This document shows positions 48,640-57,803 of a stretch of DNA of 64,000 nucleotides, one piece after another. Location: assembly GCA_963744225.1 (NCBI GenBank), contig CAVUSV010000004.1:620001-684000 (forward strand), written 5' to 3'. The translations under genes and the position numbers were made by a program. The notes below the pieces were generated by a model. It ran no database searches. It saw nothing but the letters and a program-made list of their open reading frames with translations, and was not told where the DNA came from. Numbering within the stretch: the stretch's first letter is position 1; each line of letters opens with the position of its first letter. The DNA is from Bog-473 sp963744225. GTDB lineage: Bacteria > Actinomycetota > Acidimicrobiia > Acidimicrobiales > RAAP-2.

Positions 48640-49443
48640 ATGGAGGCGGCCTTCTTCGACCTCGACAAGACCGTCATCGACCGCGCCTCCATCGCTGCGT
48701 TCGGGCGGCCGTTCTTGAAGGGCGGCCTCATCAACCGGCGACTGGTGGCCCGTGCCGCCATCTCCCAGCTGATCTACCTCTATTTCGGGGCGGACGAGGA
48801 GCGCCTGGTGCGCGTGCGCGAGTCGATGCTGGCGGTGACCAAGGGATGGGACCGGGCCCAAGTGCGCCAGATCGTGCGCGAGACGATGCTCCAGACGATG
48901 GAGCCGATCATGTACGCCGAGGCGCTCGAGCTCATGGAACTCCATCGGGCGGCCGGCCATCGCGTGTACCTGGTATCCGCATCACCCGAGGAGATCGTCC
49001 TCCCCCTCGCCGACCTCCTGGGTGTCGATGGGGCCATCTGCTCGCGGGGCGAGGTCGACGAACAGGGGTGCTACACGGGCCGCATGGCCTTCTACGCTTA
49101 CGGCGAGTCGAAGGCGACCGCCATGCGCGAGCTTGCGGTGCGCACGGGCATCGACCTGGCGGCGAGCAGCGCCTACTCGGACTCCGCCACCGATCTTCCG
49201 ATGCTCGAGGCAGTCGGGCGGCCGGTGGCCGTCAACCCCGACCGTGCGCTGGCCAAGGTGGCGCGCGAACGCGGCTGGGAGATGCGCAATTTCACGAAGC
49301 CCATCCGTCTTCGCGATCGGGTTGGCCGCACAACGCCGGTGGTGACGACAAGCCTCGCCGTGGCGGGCGCAGCACTGATCTTGTGGCGGCGCGGCCTACG
49401 GGGCCGTCACACCGCTGGACCAGGCGGGCGGCGCGCCGCCTAG
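48640..49443 (+). CDS. HAD-IB family phosphatase (SerB-like) with C-terminal membrane anchor
   Basis: 267 residues. HAD motif I FFDLDKTVID (Asp nucleophile at about 7), motif II VYLVSASPEE, motif IV YSDSATDLPML. A short hydrophobic helix (about 236-250) near the end may anchor it. Related proteins are phosphoserine-phosphatase-like or lysophosphatidate-processing HADs; the substrate is not clear. Confidence 0.85.
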   Translation: MEAAFFDLDKTVIDRASIAAFGRPFLKGGLINRRLVARAAISQLIYLYFGADEERLVRVRESMLAVTKGWDRAQVRQIVRETMLQTMEPIMYAEALELMELHRAAGHRVYLVSASPEEIVLPLADLLGVDGAICSRGEVDEQGCYTGRMAFYAYGESKATAMRELAVRTGIDLAASSAYSDSATDLPMLEAVGRPVAVNPDRALAKVARERGWEMRNFTKPIRLRDRVGRTTPVVTTSLAVAGAALILWRRGLRGRHTAGPGGRRAA

Positions 49444-49468
49444 AGCGAGCCGCTTAGAGCGAGTTGCC

Positions 49469-49543
49469 CTACGCGTCGCGCAAGCGGCGGGCGGCGATGA
49501 CGCCAAGGGCGACCAGGAGGGCGAGGATCAAAAGCTTCTTCAT
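49469..49543 (-). CDS. Tiny membrane peptide (24 aa)
   Basis: ATG 49543 to TAG 49469: MKKLLILALLVALGVIAARR then a short charged tail. A positive N-terminus plus one hydrophobic helix plus a charged end gives a membrane microprotein; actinobacteria have similar small KKLLxLALL proteins (DLW-39 type), but this lacks the DLW end. No strong SD. It is in the same direction as the sigma gene but lies 21 bases beyond its stop. Confidence 0.4.
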   Translation of the reverse strand: MKKLLILALLVALGVIAARRLRDA

Positions 49544-49564
49544 GGCGATGCAGCCTAGGCGCCG

Positions 49565-50503
49565 CTAGACCGTCAGCAAATCCCGCGCCCCGGTGTCCGA
49601 GGAGGGGTGACGCAGCTTGGACATGGCCCGGGCCTCGATCTGGCGGATCCGCTCCCGAGTCAAGTTGAAGTGCTCGCCCACCTCCTCGAGGGTGCGGGGC
49701 TCGCCCCGGTCGAGTCCGAAGCGCAGGCGCAGAATCTCCCGCTCGCGCTCGTCGAGCGGAGAGAGGAGCCGACCGATTTCGTCGGGCAGCAGGGACACGG
49801 CGGCCACCTCGAAGGGCGACTCAGCCGAGCGATCTTCCACCACGTCGCCCAACTCGGCGTCGCCGTCCTCGCGCAACGGCTCGGACAGCGACAGCGGCTC
49901 GGCTCGGAAGCGCAGGGCCTCGACCAGTTTGTCCTCGGGCATCTCGACCTCGATACCGAGCTCAGCCAGCGTGGCCGGGCGGCCGAGCTTGAGCTCCAGT
50001 CTCGCTTGGGCCTTTTGCACCCGGGCCAGCGTGTCACCAGCGTGCACAGGCAGGCGAATGGTTCGCCCGGTGTTGGCGATGCCGCGGGTGATGGCCTGGC
50101 GGATCCACCAGGTGGCGTACGTCGAGAACTTGAAGCCCTTGCGCCAGTCGAATTTTTCGACGGCGTGCATGAGGCCGAGGTTCCCCTCCTGAATCAGGTC
50201 CAGCAGGGGCAGACCCGAGGCCTGATACTTCTTGGCGATCGAGACCACCAGCCGCAGGTTCGACTGAACGAACGTCTGCTGGGCCTGCTCGCCCTCCATG
50301 ACGGCACGCCGCAGCTCACGCTTCTTGGCGGTGGTCAGACCTTTGGGAGCCTTGGCCACATCCCCCTCAGCGGCCCGACCGGCCTCGATCGCCTGGGCCA
50401 ACCGGACCTCGTCGTCCTTGGTGAGCAAGGGGTACTGACCGATATCTGTCAGGTACAGCCGTACGAGATCCTCGTCGTCACGCTCAATTCGTTCCTTCGC
50501 CAA
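49565..50503 (-). CDS. Group 1/2 sigma-70 factor (SigA/SigB-like)
   Basis: About 312 residues from TTG 50503 (the frame is open to ATG 50632, but that upstream part does not look like a sigma factor). Region 1.2 EDLVRLYLTDIGQYPLL; 2.3-2.4 GLMHAVEKFDWRKGFKFSTYATWWIRQAITR; region 3; region 4.2 TLEEVGEHFNLTRERIRQIEARAMSKL. Full set of promoter-recognition regions for TATAAT/TTGACA promoters. Region 1.1 is absent, so a group 2 (SigB-like) factor is more likely than the primary one. Confidence 0.88.
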   Translation of the reverse strand: MAKERIERDDEDLVRLYLTDIGQYPLLTKDDEVRLAQAIEAGRAAEGDVAKAPKGLTTAKKRELRRAVMEGEQAQQTFVQSNLRLVVSIAKKYQASGLPLLDLIQEGNLGLMHAVEKFDWRKGFKFSTYATWWIRQAITRGIANTGRTIRLPVHAGDTLARVQKAQARLELKLGRPATLAELGIEVEMPEDKLVEALRFRAEPLSLSEPLREDGDAELGDVVEDRSAESPFEVAAVSLLPDEIGRLLSPLDEREREILRLRFGLDRGEPRTLEEVGEHFNLTRERIRQIEARAMSKLRHPSSDTGARDLLTV

Positions 50504-50610
50504 AATCGTCGCCGAACCTTCCGTCCCATGCCTCGGCAAGGGGAACCCAGCCGGGTGTCGCGCTCGTTTGTACAGTCCGGCACCCGTTCCTGGCGCACGT
50601 GGGCTGCGGA

Positions 50611-50630
50611 GACAGTGTAATGGCACTGTC
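50611..50630. promoter_or_regulatory. Inverted repeat upstream of the sigma factor gene
   Basis: GACAGTG-TAATGG-CACTGTC, perfect 7-base arms, touching the stop of the upstream gene. On the minus strand it is led by TTGACA (50628-50633), so it may be operator plus -35. No clear -10 is seen. Confidence 0.35.
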
Positions 50631-51228
50631 AAGATGGGTGTACAGCAGGGAAAAGAGTCATTCCCTCAAACACCCGTTCGAGAATCTCGCCGACTTGGCC
50701 CACCCCCGCTGGGGCCTGTGGATAGCCCTCGACGAGGGCGCGGCCGTCCCGAATCTCGGCATGCAACACCCGGTGCGCATGCGCCAGGACCTCCATGATG
50801 GGCGCCTCGCTGACGGGAGTAGCCGTCCGCAGATGGTCCCCATAGATCGCACCCAGCCCGGGCAGGAGGGACATGGCTAAGGCGCCGACTCGCTCCCCCA
50901 GATCGGGCTTGCCAGCCAGGGCATCGAGCGCATCGGAAAGCAGCCCGCCGGGGGCAACGACGAGGGCGGCTCGGTCGACGCCCGCCCGGAGGGGCAACCG
51001 CTCAGCCCAGCAGCCCGCCAGGGCCCCGTGATGCCCGGAGACCGCGGCACACCAGACCCGCAACGCGGGCTCCGAGACGGTTTCTGCACCCTCGCTCGGC
51101 GCGGAGGCCCACGCCCCAGTCAGCGTGAAGATCCTTTGCTCAACCCAGCAGTAGGCACCGACCAGCCGAGCCAGCTCGTCGATGCCACGCCATGAAACGG
51201 CGGTGACTCCGGACGCCAGGTCAGGCAC
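50629..51228 (-). CDS. Hypothetical helical protein
   Basis: 199 residues from GTG 51228, overlapping the nadE stop by 8 bases, so co-translated with nadE. Mostly helical, with WRGIDELARLVGAYCWVEQRIFTL, GHHGALAGCWAERLP and AHAHRVLHAEI; a four-helix bundle is possible. I do not recognise the family. The longer frame to 51624 is only a shadow of nadE. Confidence 0.65.
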   Translation of the reverse strand: MPDLASGVTAVSWRGIDELARLVGAYCWVEQRIFTLTGAWASAPSEGAETVSEPALRVWCAAVSGHHGALAGCWAERLPLRAGVDRAALVVAPGGLLSDALDALAGKPDLGERVGALAMSLLPGLGAIYGDHLRTATPVSEAPIMEVLAHAHRVLHAEIRDGRALVEGYPQAPAGVGQVGEILERVFEGMTLFPAVHPS

Positions 51229-52961
51229 CTCCCGACTCCTCGAGGGCCGAGGATCGGTAGCGGTTGGTGATGGGCATGCGCCGGTCTTTGCCGAACGCCT
51301 TCGTGGTGATGCGCACACCGGGCGGCATCTGGCGGCGCTTGTACTCGGCGCCGTCGACGAGTCGCACGACCCGGTCGACGACAGCAGGGTCGAACCCCTC
51401 CGCGACGAGTTCGGCCGCCGTGCGATCCCGTTCCACGTAGCCCTGGAGCACCGGATCGAGCTCCTCATAGGGCGGAAGCGACTGATCGTCGCGCTGGTCG
51501 GGACGCAGCTCGGCCGAGGGTGGCTTGTCGAGCACGCTGTCGGGGATCGGACCAGGCAGGCCTTCCAGAACCGCCTGCGTGTTGCGGTAACGGCAGAGCT
51601 CGTACACCAGCGTTTTGGGTACATCCTTGATCACCGCGAAGCCGCCTGCCGAATCTCCGTACAGGGTGGAGTAGCCGGTCGCCATCTCGCTCTTGTTGCC
51701 GGTGGTGAGCACGATCCAGCCCTTGGCGTTCGAGGCGGCCATCAGCAGGACGCCGCGCAGGCGTGATTGCAGGTTCTCGTCGGTGAGTCCGAACGGTTCA
51801 CGTCCGAGCACGGGAGCCAACATAGAGGCGAAGGCGACATGGGCCTCCTCGATCGGCACCACCTTGAGGTCGATGCCCAGCCGTTCGGCCAACACGCCGG
51901 CATCGTGGCGAGACCCCTCGCTCAAATAGCGCGAGGGCATGGACAACCCGTGCACCCGCTGGGCGCCGAGCGCGTCCACCGCAACGGTCGCCACCAGCGA
52001 CGAGTCGATCCCACCCGACAGGCCAATCACCGCCTCGGAGAAGCCGTTCTTGCGCAGGTAGTCGCGGGTGCCGAGGACGAGGGCCGAGTAGACCTCGGCC
52101 TGGTCGCCCAACGGCGGACGAGGCGTTGCCGGCACCAGGACGGACCGCTCGACCCGAGGAGGTTCTGTCACGACGATGTGCGGCAGCAACTCGGTGACGG
52201 CGTGTGGCGCGTGAGAGCCGATCGGCAGATCGACGACGACGAGATCCTCGGCGAACTGCGTACCCGACGCCACCAGCGTGCCGTCGGCCGCCACAATCAG
52301 CGAATCTCCGTCGAAGACGAGCTCGTCCTGCCCCCCCACCTGGTTCACATAGGCGATGGCGCACCCGGACTCGGCCACCCGGCGGGAGAGCACGGCGATG
52401 CGCTCGGACCTCCGGCCACGGTTGTAGGGCGACACGTTGAGGTTGACGACGACGTCCGCACCGGCCCGGCCCGCGTGTGCGACGGGCCCGTCGTCGAACC
52501 AGACGTCCTCGCAGATGGAGACCCCGACCCAGGCGCCGGCCACCCCGAAGAGCGCAGGCGGCTCGTCACTCGGCAGGAACCAGCGCTGCTCGTCAAAGAC
52601 GCCGTAGTTGGGGAGGAAGTGCTTCCGGTACACCCCGACGACCGCGCCCGCCGGCGCAGACGGCCGCGGCGTTGGCCAGCCCCTCGCCGCCCGGCGCGGC
52701 TCCGACGAAGCCGACCACGACTGCGCACTGCCTTGTGGCGGCCGCAACCTTCTCCAGCGCAGCCACGTTGTCAGCCACGAACCCCGGCTTGAGGAGCAGG
52801 TCCTCGGGCGGGTACCCCGGGATGGCGAGTTCCGGTACGACGCAGATGTCCGCCTCCGCCGCCTCGGCGGCCGAAAGCGCCGACAGGATCCGCTCAACGT
52901 TGCCCGAGAGATCGCCAACAACGGTGTTGAGCTGTGCGGCGGCCAGGCGCAGGTGCGGCAT
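51221..52961 (-). CDS. nadE: Glutamine-hydrolysing NAD+ synthetase (one frameshift)
   Basis: About 580 residues. An N-terminal nitrilase-type glutaminase with the Glu-Lys-Cys triad (VVPELAIPGYPPED, YRKHFLPNYGVFDE, SICEDVW) and a C-terminal synthetase with P-loop GLSGGIDSSL and LTTGNKSEMATGYSTLYGD. Makes NAD+ from deamido-NAD+. The first 100 residues (ATG 52961, MPHLRLAAAQLNTVVGDLSG) are in another frame from the rest; the break is one extra base in GGCGGGCGCGG near 52650. Confidence 0.9.
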
Positions 52962-53056
52962 CAGTCCACAATACCGGCGGTCTCAGCGATCCCGAAGGGG
53001 TGGGCGAGGCCGGGACCCCGAATGAGTGGGGTGTCCCGACATGCGAAGCTTGTGTG

Positions 53057-54391
53057 GTGCAAAGCCAACGGGACTATGTACTCAGGACCGTGGAGGAGCG
53101 GGGCATCCGCTTCGTCCAGCTGTGGTTCACAGATGTGCTGGGGACCCCAAAGGGGTTCAATATCACGTCGGCGGAGCTGGAGAATGCTCTCGACGAGGGC
53201 ATGACCTTCGACGGCTCGGCCATTGACGGGTTCAGCCGAGTCCAGGAGGCCGACGTCCTGGCCCGACCCGACCCGACGACCTTCCAGCTCCTGCCCTGGC
53301 ATCACGACGACGCGCAGGTGGCCCGCGTATTCTGCGACATCGCCAACCTGAACGGCACCCCCTTCGAGGGCGACCCCCGGCACGGCCTGCGGCGCATGCT
53401 CGAACGAGCCCGCGCGGCCGGCTACACCTTCTTCGCATCGCCCGAGGTCGAGTTCTTCTACTTCGCCGACGGCGACCCCACGCGCGGACCGGTGACGCTG
53501 GATTCCGGCTCGTACTTCGATCTCACCGTGGCCGACCTCACGAGCGATCTCCGGCGGCGCTCGGTGCTGATGCTCGAGGAGATGGGGATCCCGGTCGAAC
53601 ACACCCAGCACGAGGACGCGCACAGCCAGCACGAGATCGACCTGCGCTATACCGACGCCCTCACCATGGCGGACACCGTGATGACAACCCGCATGGTGAT
53701 CAAGGAGATGGCGCGCCAGGAGGGCGTCTTCGCCTCCTTCATGCCCAAGCCGCTCGGGGGGGTGCAGGGCTCGGGCATGCACACCCACATCTCCCTGTGG
53801 GAGGGCGAACGCAACGCGTTCGTCGACGAGGGCGACCGCTATGGGCTCTCCGAGGTGGCCCGTCGGTTCATCGCCGGCCTCCTGCACCACGCGCGCGAGA
53901 TCACCGCGGTGACCAATCAGTGGGTCAATTCCTACAAGCGCCTCATCGGCGGATACGAAGCACCCGTTCACGTCAGCTGGGCGCGCAACAACCGCTCAGC
54001 GCTGGTACGGGTTCCGGTCGTCAAGCTGGGAAAGAACGAGTCCACTCGCTTGGAATATCGAGCGCCCGACAGTGCGTGCAATCCCTACCTCACCTTCTCG
54101 GTGATCCTCGCTGCCGGGCTGCGCGGGATCGCGGAGGACTACCCGTTGCCTCCCGAGGCCGACGACAACCTCTTCACGCTCTCGCCTAAGGAGTTGGCCA
54201 AGAAGGGCATCGAGCCACTGCCCTCAAGCCTGCACGACGCCGTCAACGAGATGGAGGGCTCCGAGTTGCTGGCCGAGACCCTCGGCGATCACGTCTTCGA
54301 GTGGTTCATCCGCAACAAACGCGAGGAGTGGGGCGCCTACCAGGCCGAGGTGACGCAGTTCGAGCTGGACCGCTACCTCCCATTGCTCTGA
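53057..54391 (+). CDS. glnA: Glutamine synthetase type I (GlnA2-like)
   Basis: 444 residues. DGSAIDGF (N-terminal beta-grasp end), EVEFFYF metal site, DAHSQHEIDLRY, KPLGGVQGSGMHTHISLW (Glu/ATP site), NRSALVRVP, LEYRAPDSACNPYL. The C-terminus is short and I see no typical adenylylation Tyr loop, which fits the GSI-alpha/GlnA2 class. GTG 53057 is the probable start (GTG 53054 is adjacent). A GlnR-like regulator follows 14 bases downstream. Confidence 0.93.
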   Translation: MQSQRDYVLRTVEERGIRFVQLWFTDVLGTPKGFNITSAELENALDEGMTFDGSAIDGFSRVQEADVLARPDPTTFQLLPWHHDDAQVARVFCDIANLNGTPFEGDPRHGLRRMLERARAAGYTFFASPEVEFFYFADGDPTRGPVTLDSGSYFDLTVADLTSDLRRRSVLMLEEMGIPVEHTQHEDAHSQHEIDLRYTDALTMADTVMTTRMVIKEMARQEGVFASFMPKPLGGVQGSGMHTHISLWEGERNAFVDEGDRYGLSEVARRFIAGLLHHAREITAVTNQWVNSYKRLIGGYEAPVHVSWARNNRSALVRVPVVKLGKNESTRLEYRAPDSACNPYLTFSVILAAGLRGIAEDYPLPPEADDNLFTLSPKELAKKGIEPLPSSLHDAVNEMEGSELLAETLGDHVFEWFIRNKREEWGAYQAEVTQFELDRYLPLL

Positions 54392-54405
54392 CGCCAACGG
54401 ACCCG

Positions 54406-55878
54406 ATGGACCCCCTCCTCTGCTTCCCCGCCGATCTGCCCGCCGAGGTGACCCTCGCGCTCCAGAGCGCCGGGCTCGGCCATCACGGGGTCAACGGGCC
54501 CGAGGACCTTGCCCCTCCCGGACCCGATGGCCGCACGACCGGCTACTCGGGCGCGCTGGTGGTCGCGGGTGCGGGTGAAGACATGACGGCCGCTGTCGCG
54601 TTCTGCCGCCACCTCCGCCTGCGAGAGGTGCCGATGACGCCGCTGCTGCTGGCCATCGGACCGGAGCAGGTGGGCGAGCTCTTGCTGCGCGACGACCTCT
54701 ACGACGACTTCTGCGTTCTGCCCGCCCGACCCGAGGAGCTCGTCGCGCGCCTACAGCACCTGTTCTGGCGCACCGGGCAGAGCATGCGGCCCGACATCAT
54801 CGAGTACGGCCCGTTGATGCTGAACCTCGAGACGTACCAGGCGGCCGTGTCGGGCCGGGTTCTCGACCTGACCTACATGGAGTACGAGCTCCTCCGGTTC
54901 TTGGCCGGCCACCCGGCCAAGGTCTTCACCCGCGAAACCCTGCTCAGCCGGGTTTGGGGCTACGAGTACTACGGAGGGGCGCGCACGGTCGATGTCCACA
55001 TTCGCCGCCTGCGAGCCAAACTCGGCGAGGAGCACGCCCACCTGATCCAGACGGTCCGCTCGGTTGGATACCGCTTCGGACAGGTGGCCTGGCACCCCGG
55101 CGTGGCGCAGCGCAACGGGACCGCCGGAGGGGCGGCGGCACCGTCTCCTGCGGCACCGTCTCGCTGCGGCACCCTCCCCTGGTACGCCGGCCTCTCAGCG
55201 CGCCGGCGCGTAGGCCCAGGCCTCGACCTCGACTCGGGCGCCGATCGGGAGGGCCGCGACGGCAACGGCGGAGCGGGTCGGGCGATTATCCGTGAAGAAC
55301 TCGACCCACACTTCGTTCACCGCGGCGTAGTCATCCATGTCGACGAGGAAGACCGTCGTCTTGACGACGTCGAGCGGCGTGGCCCCCTCGACGGCGAGCA
55401 CCTCGGCCATGTTCTGGAGCGCTTGACGGAGCTCTGCAACGGTGCCACCGGGGACCAATGCGGACACGCCGGCGCCATCGGTGGCCAGCCCGACCTGCCC
55501 CGAGGTGACGACCCACTCGCCCACTCGGCGCACGGGGGAGTAGGGACCGACAGCTGGGCTCATGCGCGCTCCTCTCGACCGTTGGATGGTGCCACGTCGC
55601 GCCGCGGCGCTCGGACGGCGGCGCGACGGGTGGGCCAGCGGTCGGGCAGGCCCTCGGCGCTCCAGGCCGCCGCCAGCGTGGCGACGAAGACGGCGTCGGA
55701 GCCGTTCACCGGCCAGCCGTCCTCCTCGTGGAGGCGAACGGTGACCTCGGGCATGTCGCGCGCGGCGAGGATGCCAAAGGAGCGGATGGTCAGGTCGACC
55801 GGCTCGCCGTCTTCGTCCACGGCGATGCCTTCGCTCCAGACCAGCCCGAGCGCCTGGTGGACCGCCCCCAACGCGTAG
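54406..55878 (+). CDS. GlnR-like orphan response regulator (stop codon lost; frame runs past the natural end)
   Basis: Residues 1-115 form an atypical receiver domain without the phospho-acceptor Asp (GALVVAGAGED in its place). Residues 125-225 are an OmpR/PhoB winged helix (VLDLTYMEYELLRFLAGHP, TRETLLSRVWGYEYYGGARTVDVHIRRLRAKLG, IQTVRSVGYRF). An orphan, phosphorylation-independent regulator behind a glutamine synthetase recalls GlnR. Homology ends near 55090, but the frame stays open to 55878 and overlaps two convincing minus-strand genes. A one-base error near 55120 would instead end it at the TAG at 55211. Confidence 0.75.
   Translation: MDPLLCFPADLPAEVTLALQSAGLGHHGVNGPEDLAPPGPDGRTTGYSGALVVAGAGEDMTAAVAFCRHLRLREVPMTPLLLAIGPEQVGELLLRDDLYDDFCVLPARPEELVARLQHLFWRTGQSMRPDIIEYGPLMLNLETYQAAVSGRVLDLTYMEYELLRFLAGHPAKVFTRETLLSRVWGYEYYGGARTVDVHIRRLRAKLGEEHAHLIQTVRSVGYRFGQVAWHPGVAQRNGTAGGAAAPSPAAPSRCGTLPWYAGLSARRRVGPGLDLDSGADREGRDGNGGAGRAIIREELDPHFVHRGVVIHVDEEDRRLDDVERRGPLDGEHLGHVLERLTELCNGATGDQCGHAGAIGGQPDLPRGDDPLAHSAHGGVGTDSWAHARSSRPLDGATSRRGARTAARRVGQRSGRPSALQAAASVATKTASEPFTGQPSSSWRRTVTSGMSRAARMPKERMVRSTGSPSSSTAMPSLQTSPSAWWTAPNA
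55195..55563 (-). CDS. RidA/YjgF family enamine/imine deaminase
   Basis: 122 residues. VGPYSPVRRVGEWVVTSGQVGL, the ALQNMAEVLA helix, VVKTTVFLVDMDDYAAVNEVW, and a final conserved Arg in TRSAVAVAALPIGARVEVEAWA. Hydrolyses reactive enamines from PLP enzymes. It overlaps the stop of the upstream Fe-S protein gene by 4 bases (ATGA). Confidence 0.9.
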   Translation of the reverse strand: MSPAVGPYSPVRRVGEWVVTSGQVGLATDGAGVSALVPGGTVAELRQALQNMAEVLAVEGATPLDVVKTTVFLVDMDDYAAVNEVWVEFFTDNRPTRSAVAVAALPIGARVEVEAWAYAPAR

Positions 55879-57179
55879 GAGCGCAGTGTGACCGGACAGA
55901 GCACCTCGCCGGCCCAGACATCGACGTCGACACGGCCGCGTTCGCCGTCCCCGAGGCGGAGGTTGACCGTCGCACTCCCGGCACCAGGCACCGCGACGTC
56001 GGCCTGACCCGTGCCCACCGGTCCCGGTGGTGCGCTCACCGCGTGCAGCGCGGCGAGCACCTCGGCCCAACCGGCGCCACGCAGGCCCGATGACACGGGC
56101 GGGCCGATCACCTCGACCTGTTCGACCTGCACACTCGGGCACAGCTCGCGCAGACGATCCACCACGGGTGAGAGGTCGGGAGATCCCTCGGTACGGGCGA
56201 TGCGCACGATGCCGGTGCCATCGGAACGCAACCCGATCCCGAGCGGCGGTCGCTTCGGCGCGCGACGCACCACGTCCTCGCGGCGCCACAGGACCCGAAC
56301 CGCCGCGCCGGTCTCATTGGCGAGCTCGCGGGCTCGGGCTGGTACCGGGCTGTGGCGCTTGCCACCGAAGGCGCCTCCGTTCGCGAGCGACGACGCGGGC
56401 ACTGCCCCGGGCCGGCACCAGCTGGCGTCCGGCTCGACGTAGGCAGGCTCAACCCAGGTGGTCTGCAGCGTGGCGGCCCAGTCGCCCGTCGGCACCTCGA
56501 CCGGGTGCGAAAGCGGCACAGTGCTGTTGCGGCCCTGGACGCGACCGAAGCCGGCGCGAGCGGCGCGGAGCCCCGCGGCGAGCGGCGCGTCAGCTCCAAG
56601 CTGGACGAGGGTGACGGCTGGTGCTGTGTCGTCGGCGAACCCGCCACCGCCCAGGATCACGTCGGGCCCCGAGCTCTGCAGGGAACGCCCCTCGACCTCC
56701 GACCGCCAGGCCGCGAGCAGGGAGTCGCGGGGCGCTCCGGCTGCAACCGTGGGATCGTCGATGCCAAGTGCGTCAGATGCAGCCTCCACGATCGACTGCC
56801 AGCCCGTGCAGCGGCACAGATGGGCACGAAGCGCCGCCTCGACATCACGTCGCTCCGGCGAGCGCCCCATGGCCTCGGGCGTGAGCGCGGCAAGCCGCAT
56901 CACGATGCCCGGCGTGCAGAAGCCGCACTGGCTCGCCCCGGACGCCACGAACGCGGAGGCCCAGCGATCGCGCAGATGGGCCGGCGCCCCTTCGAGCGTG
57001 GTGACTCGGCGCCCTGCCACCCGGCGGACGGGCGTCACGCAGGCCACCCGGGGCACGTCGTCGACCCAGACCGTGCAGCATCCGCATTGTCCCTGCGGGC
57101 TGCACCCGTCCTTGACGGATCGGCACCCAAGTTCCTCCCGTAAGACGTCGAGGAGTGAGATCCCGTCGGCGACAGACAC
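55560..57179 (-). CDS. Miniature xanthine dehydrogenase-type protein: 2Fe-2S small subunit fused to a shortened large-subunit-like domain
   Basis: 539 residues. The N-terminal 140 hold two 2Fe-2S clusters of the CoxS/XdhC type: DGCSPQGQCGCC with the next domain's QCGFCTPG and LCRCTGW. The remaining 390 residues resemble a much-reduced molybdenum large subunit (usually about 770 residues): NGGAFGGKRH is kept, but most cofactor-binding stretches are gone. GTG 57179 is the first usable start, though FILNGEE just upstream in the same frame looks like the missing first strand, so the true start may be a rare codon upstream. Function uncertain; it may be an Fe-S electron carrier or pseudo-enzyme. 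Confidence 0.7.
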   Translation of the reverse strand: MSVADGISLLDVLREELGCRSVKDGCSPQGQCGCCTVWVDDVPRVACVTPVRRVAGRRVTTLEGAPAHLRDRWASAFVASGASQCGFCTPGIVMRLAALTPEAMGRSPERRDVEAALRAHLCRCTGWQSIVEAASDALGIDDPTVAAGAPRDSLLAAWRSEVEGRSLQSSGPDVILGGGGFADDTAPAVTLVQLGADAPLAAGLRAARAGFGRVQGRNSTVPLSHPVEVPTGDWAATLQTTWVEPAYVEPDASWCRPGAVPASSLANGGAFGGKRHSPVPARARELANETGAAVRVLWRREDVVRRAPKRPPLGIGLRSDGTGIVRIARTEGSPDLSPVVDRLRELCPSVQVEQVEVIGPPVSSGLRGAGWAEVLAALHAVSAPPGPVGTGQADVAVPGAGSATVNLRLGDGERGRVDVDVWAGEVLCPVTLRSYALGAVHQALGLVWSEGIAVDEDGEPVDLTIRSFGILAARDMPEVTVRLHEEDGWPVNGSDAVFVATLAAAWSAEGLPDRWPTRRAAVRAPRRDVAPSNGREERA

Positions 57180-57309
57180 CTCTTCCCCGTTGAGGATGAA
57201 GGAGACGTGCGCCTTTCCAGGCGAAGCGACAGGCCAGCTTTCGCCCGGAGTTTGTTCGGGGGTGGTGCCGGAGCCGCTCAGGAGGCCGGGTGCCCGGTGG
57301 GGCCGGGGC

Positions 57310-57675
57310 TCAGCTGAACGAGGAACCGCACCCGCAGGTCCGGGTGGCGTTGGGGTTGGTGATGTGGAAACCGGCGCCCTGCAGCCCGCCCGTGTAGTCG
57401 AGGGTCGATCCGGTCAGCAGCTCGGCGCTGGCAGAGTCCACGACGACCCTGACCGCGCCGAACTCACGCACGACGTCGTCAGGCATGACCTCTGTGTCAA
57501 AGAACATCTCGTAGCTGTAGCCAGAGCATCCACCGGGCTTGACGGCCACCCGCAGCGCGAGGTTCTCGTCCCCCTCCTCGGCCAGCAGCTGGGCCACCTG
57601 GCTCATCGCCTCGTCACTCAGCGTCACTGGAGCCGGCTTCTTCCCGATACTGACGGAAGTTGAGAGTGTGGTCAC
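57310..57675 (-). CDS. erpA: HesB/IscA/ErpA-type iron-sulfur cluster insertion protein
   Basis: 121 residues from GTG 57675 (SD GAGGAGG). The three-cysteine A-type carrier signature is present: GGCSGYSY and C-terminal CGCGSSF. Delivers Fe-S clusters to apoproteins. It lies upstream of the 2Fe-2S protein on the same strand and divergent from Mrp, a compact Fe-S maturation group. Confidence 0.9.
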   Translation of the reverse strand: MTTLSTSVSIGKKPAPVTLSDEAMSQVAQLLAEEGDENLALRVAVKPGGCSGYSYEMFFDTEVMPDDVVREFGAVRVVVDSASAELLTGSTLDYTGGLQGAGFHITNPNATRTCGCGSSFS

Positions 57676-57803
57676 TGGTTCCTCCTCGTAGGCGCCGACA
57701 CCGTGGCAACCGATCGACCTCGCCATGTTACCGGCGCCTGGCCACCCCGGGCACACCGGGGCAGCCAGGCCGGAATTCCTGGTCATGCAGGTAGAATCCC
57801 CAC

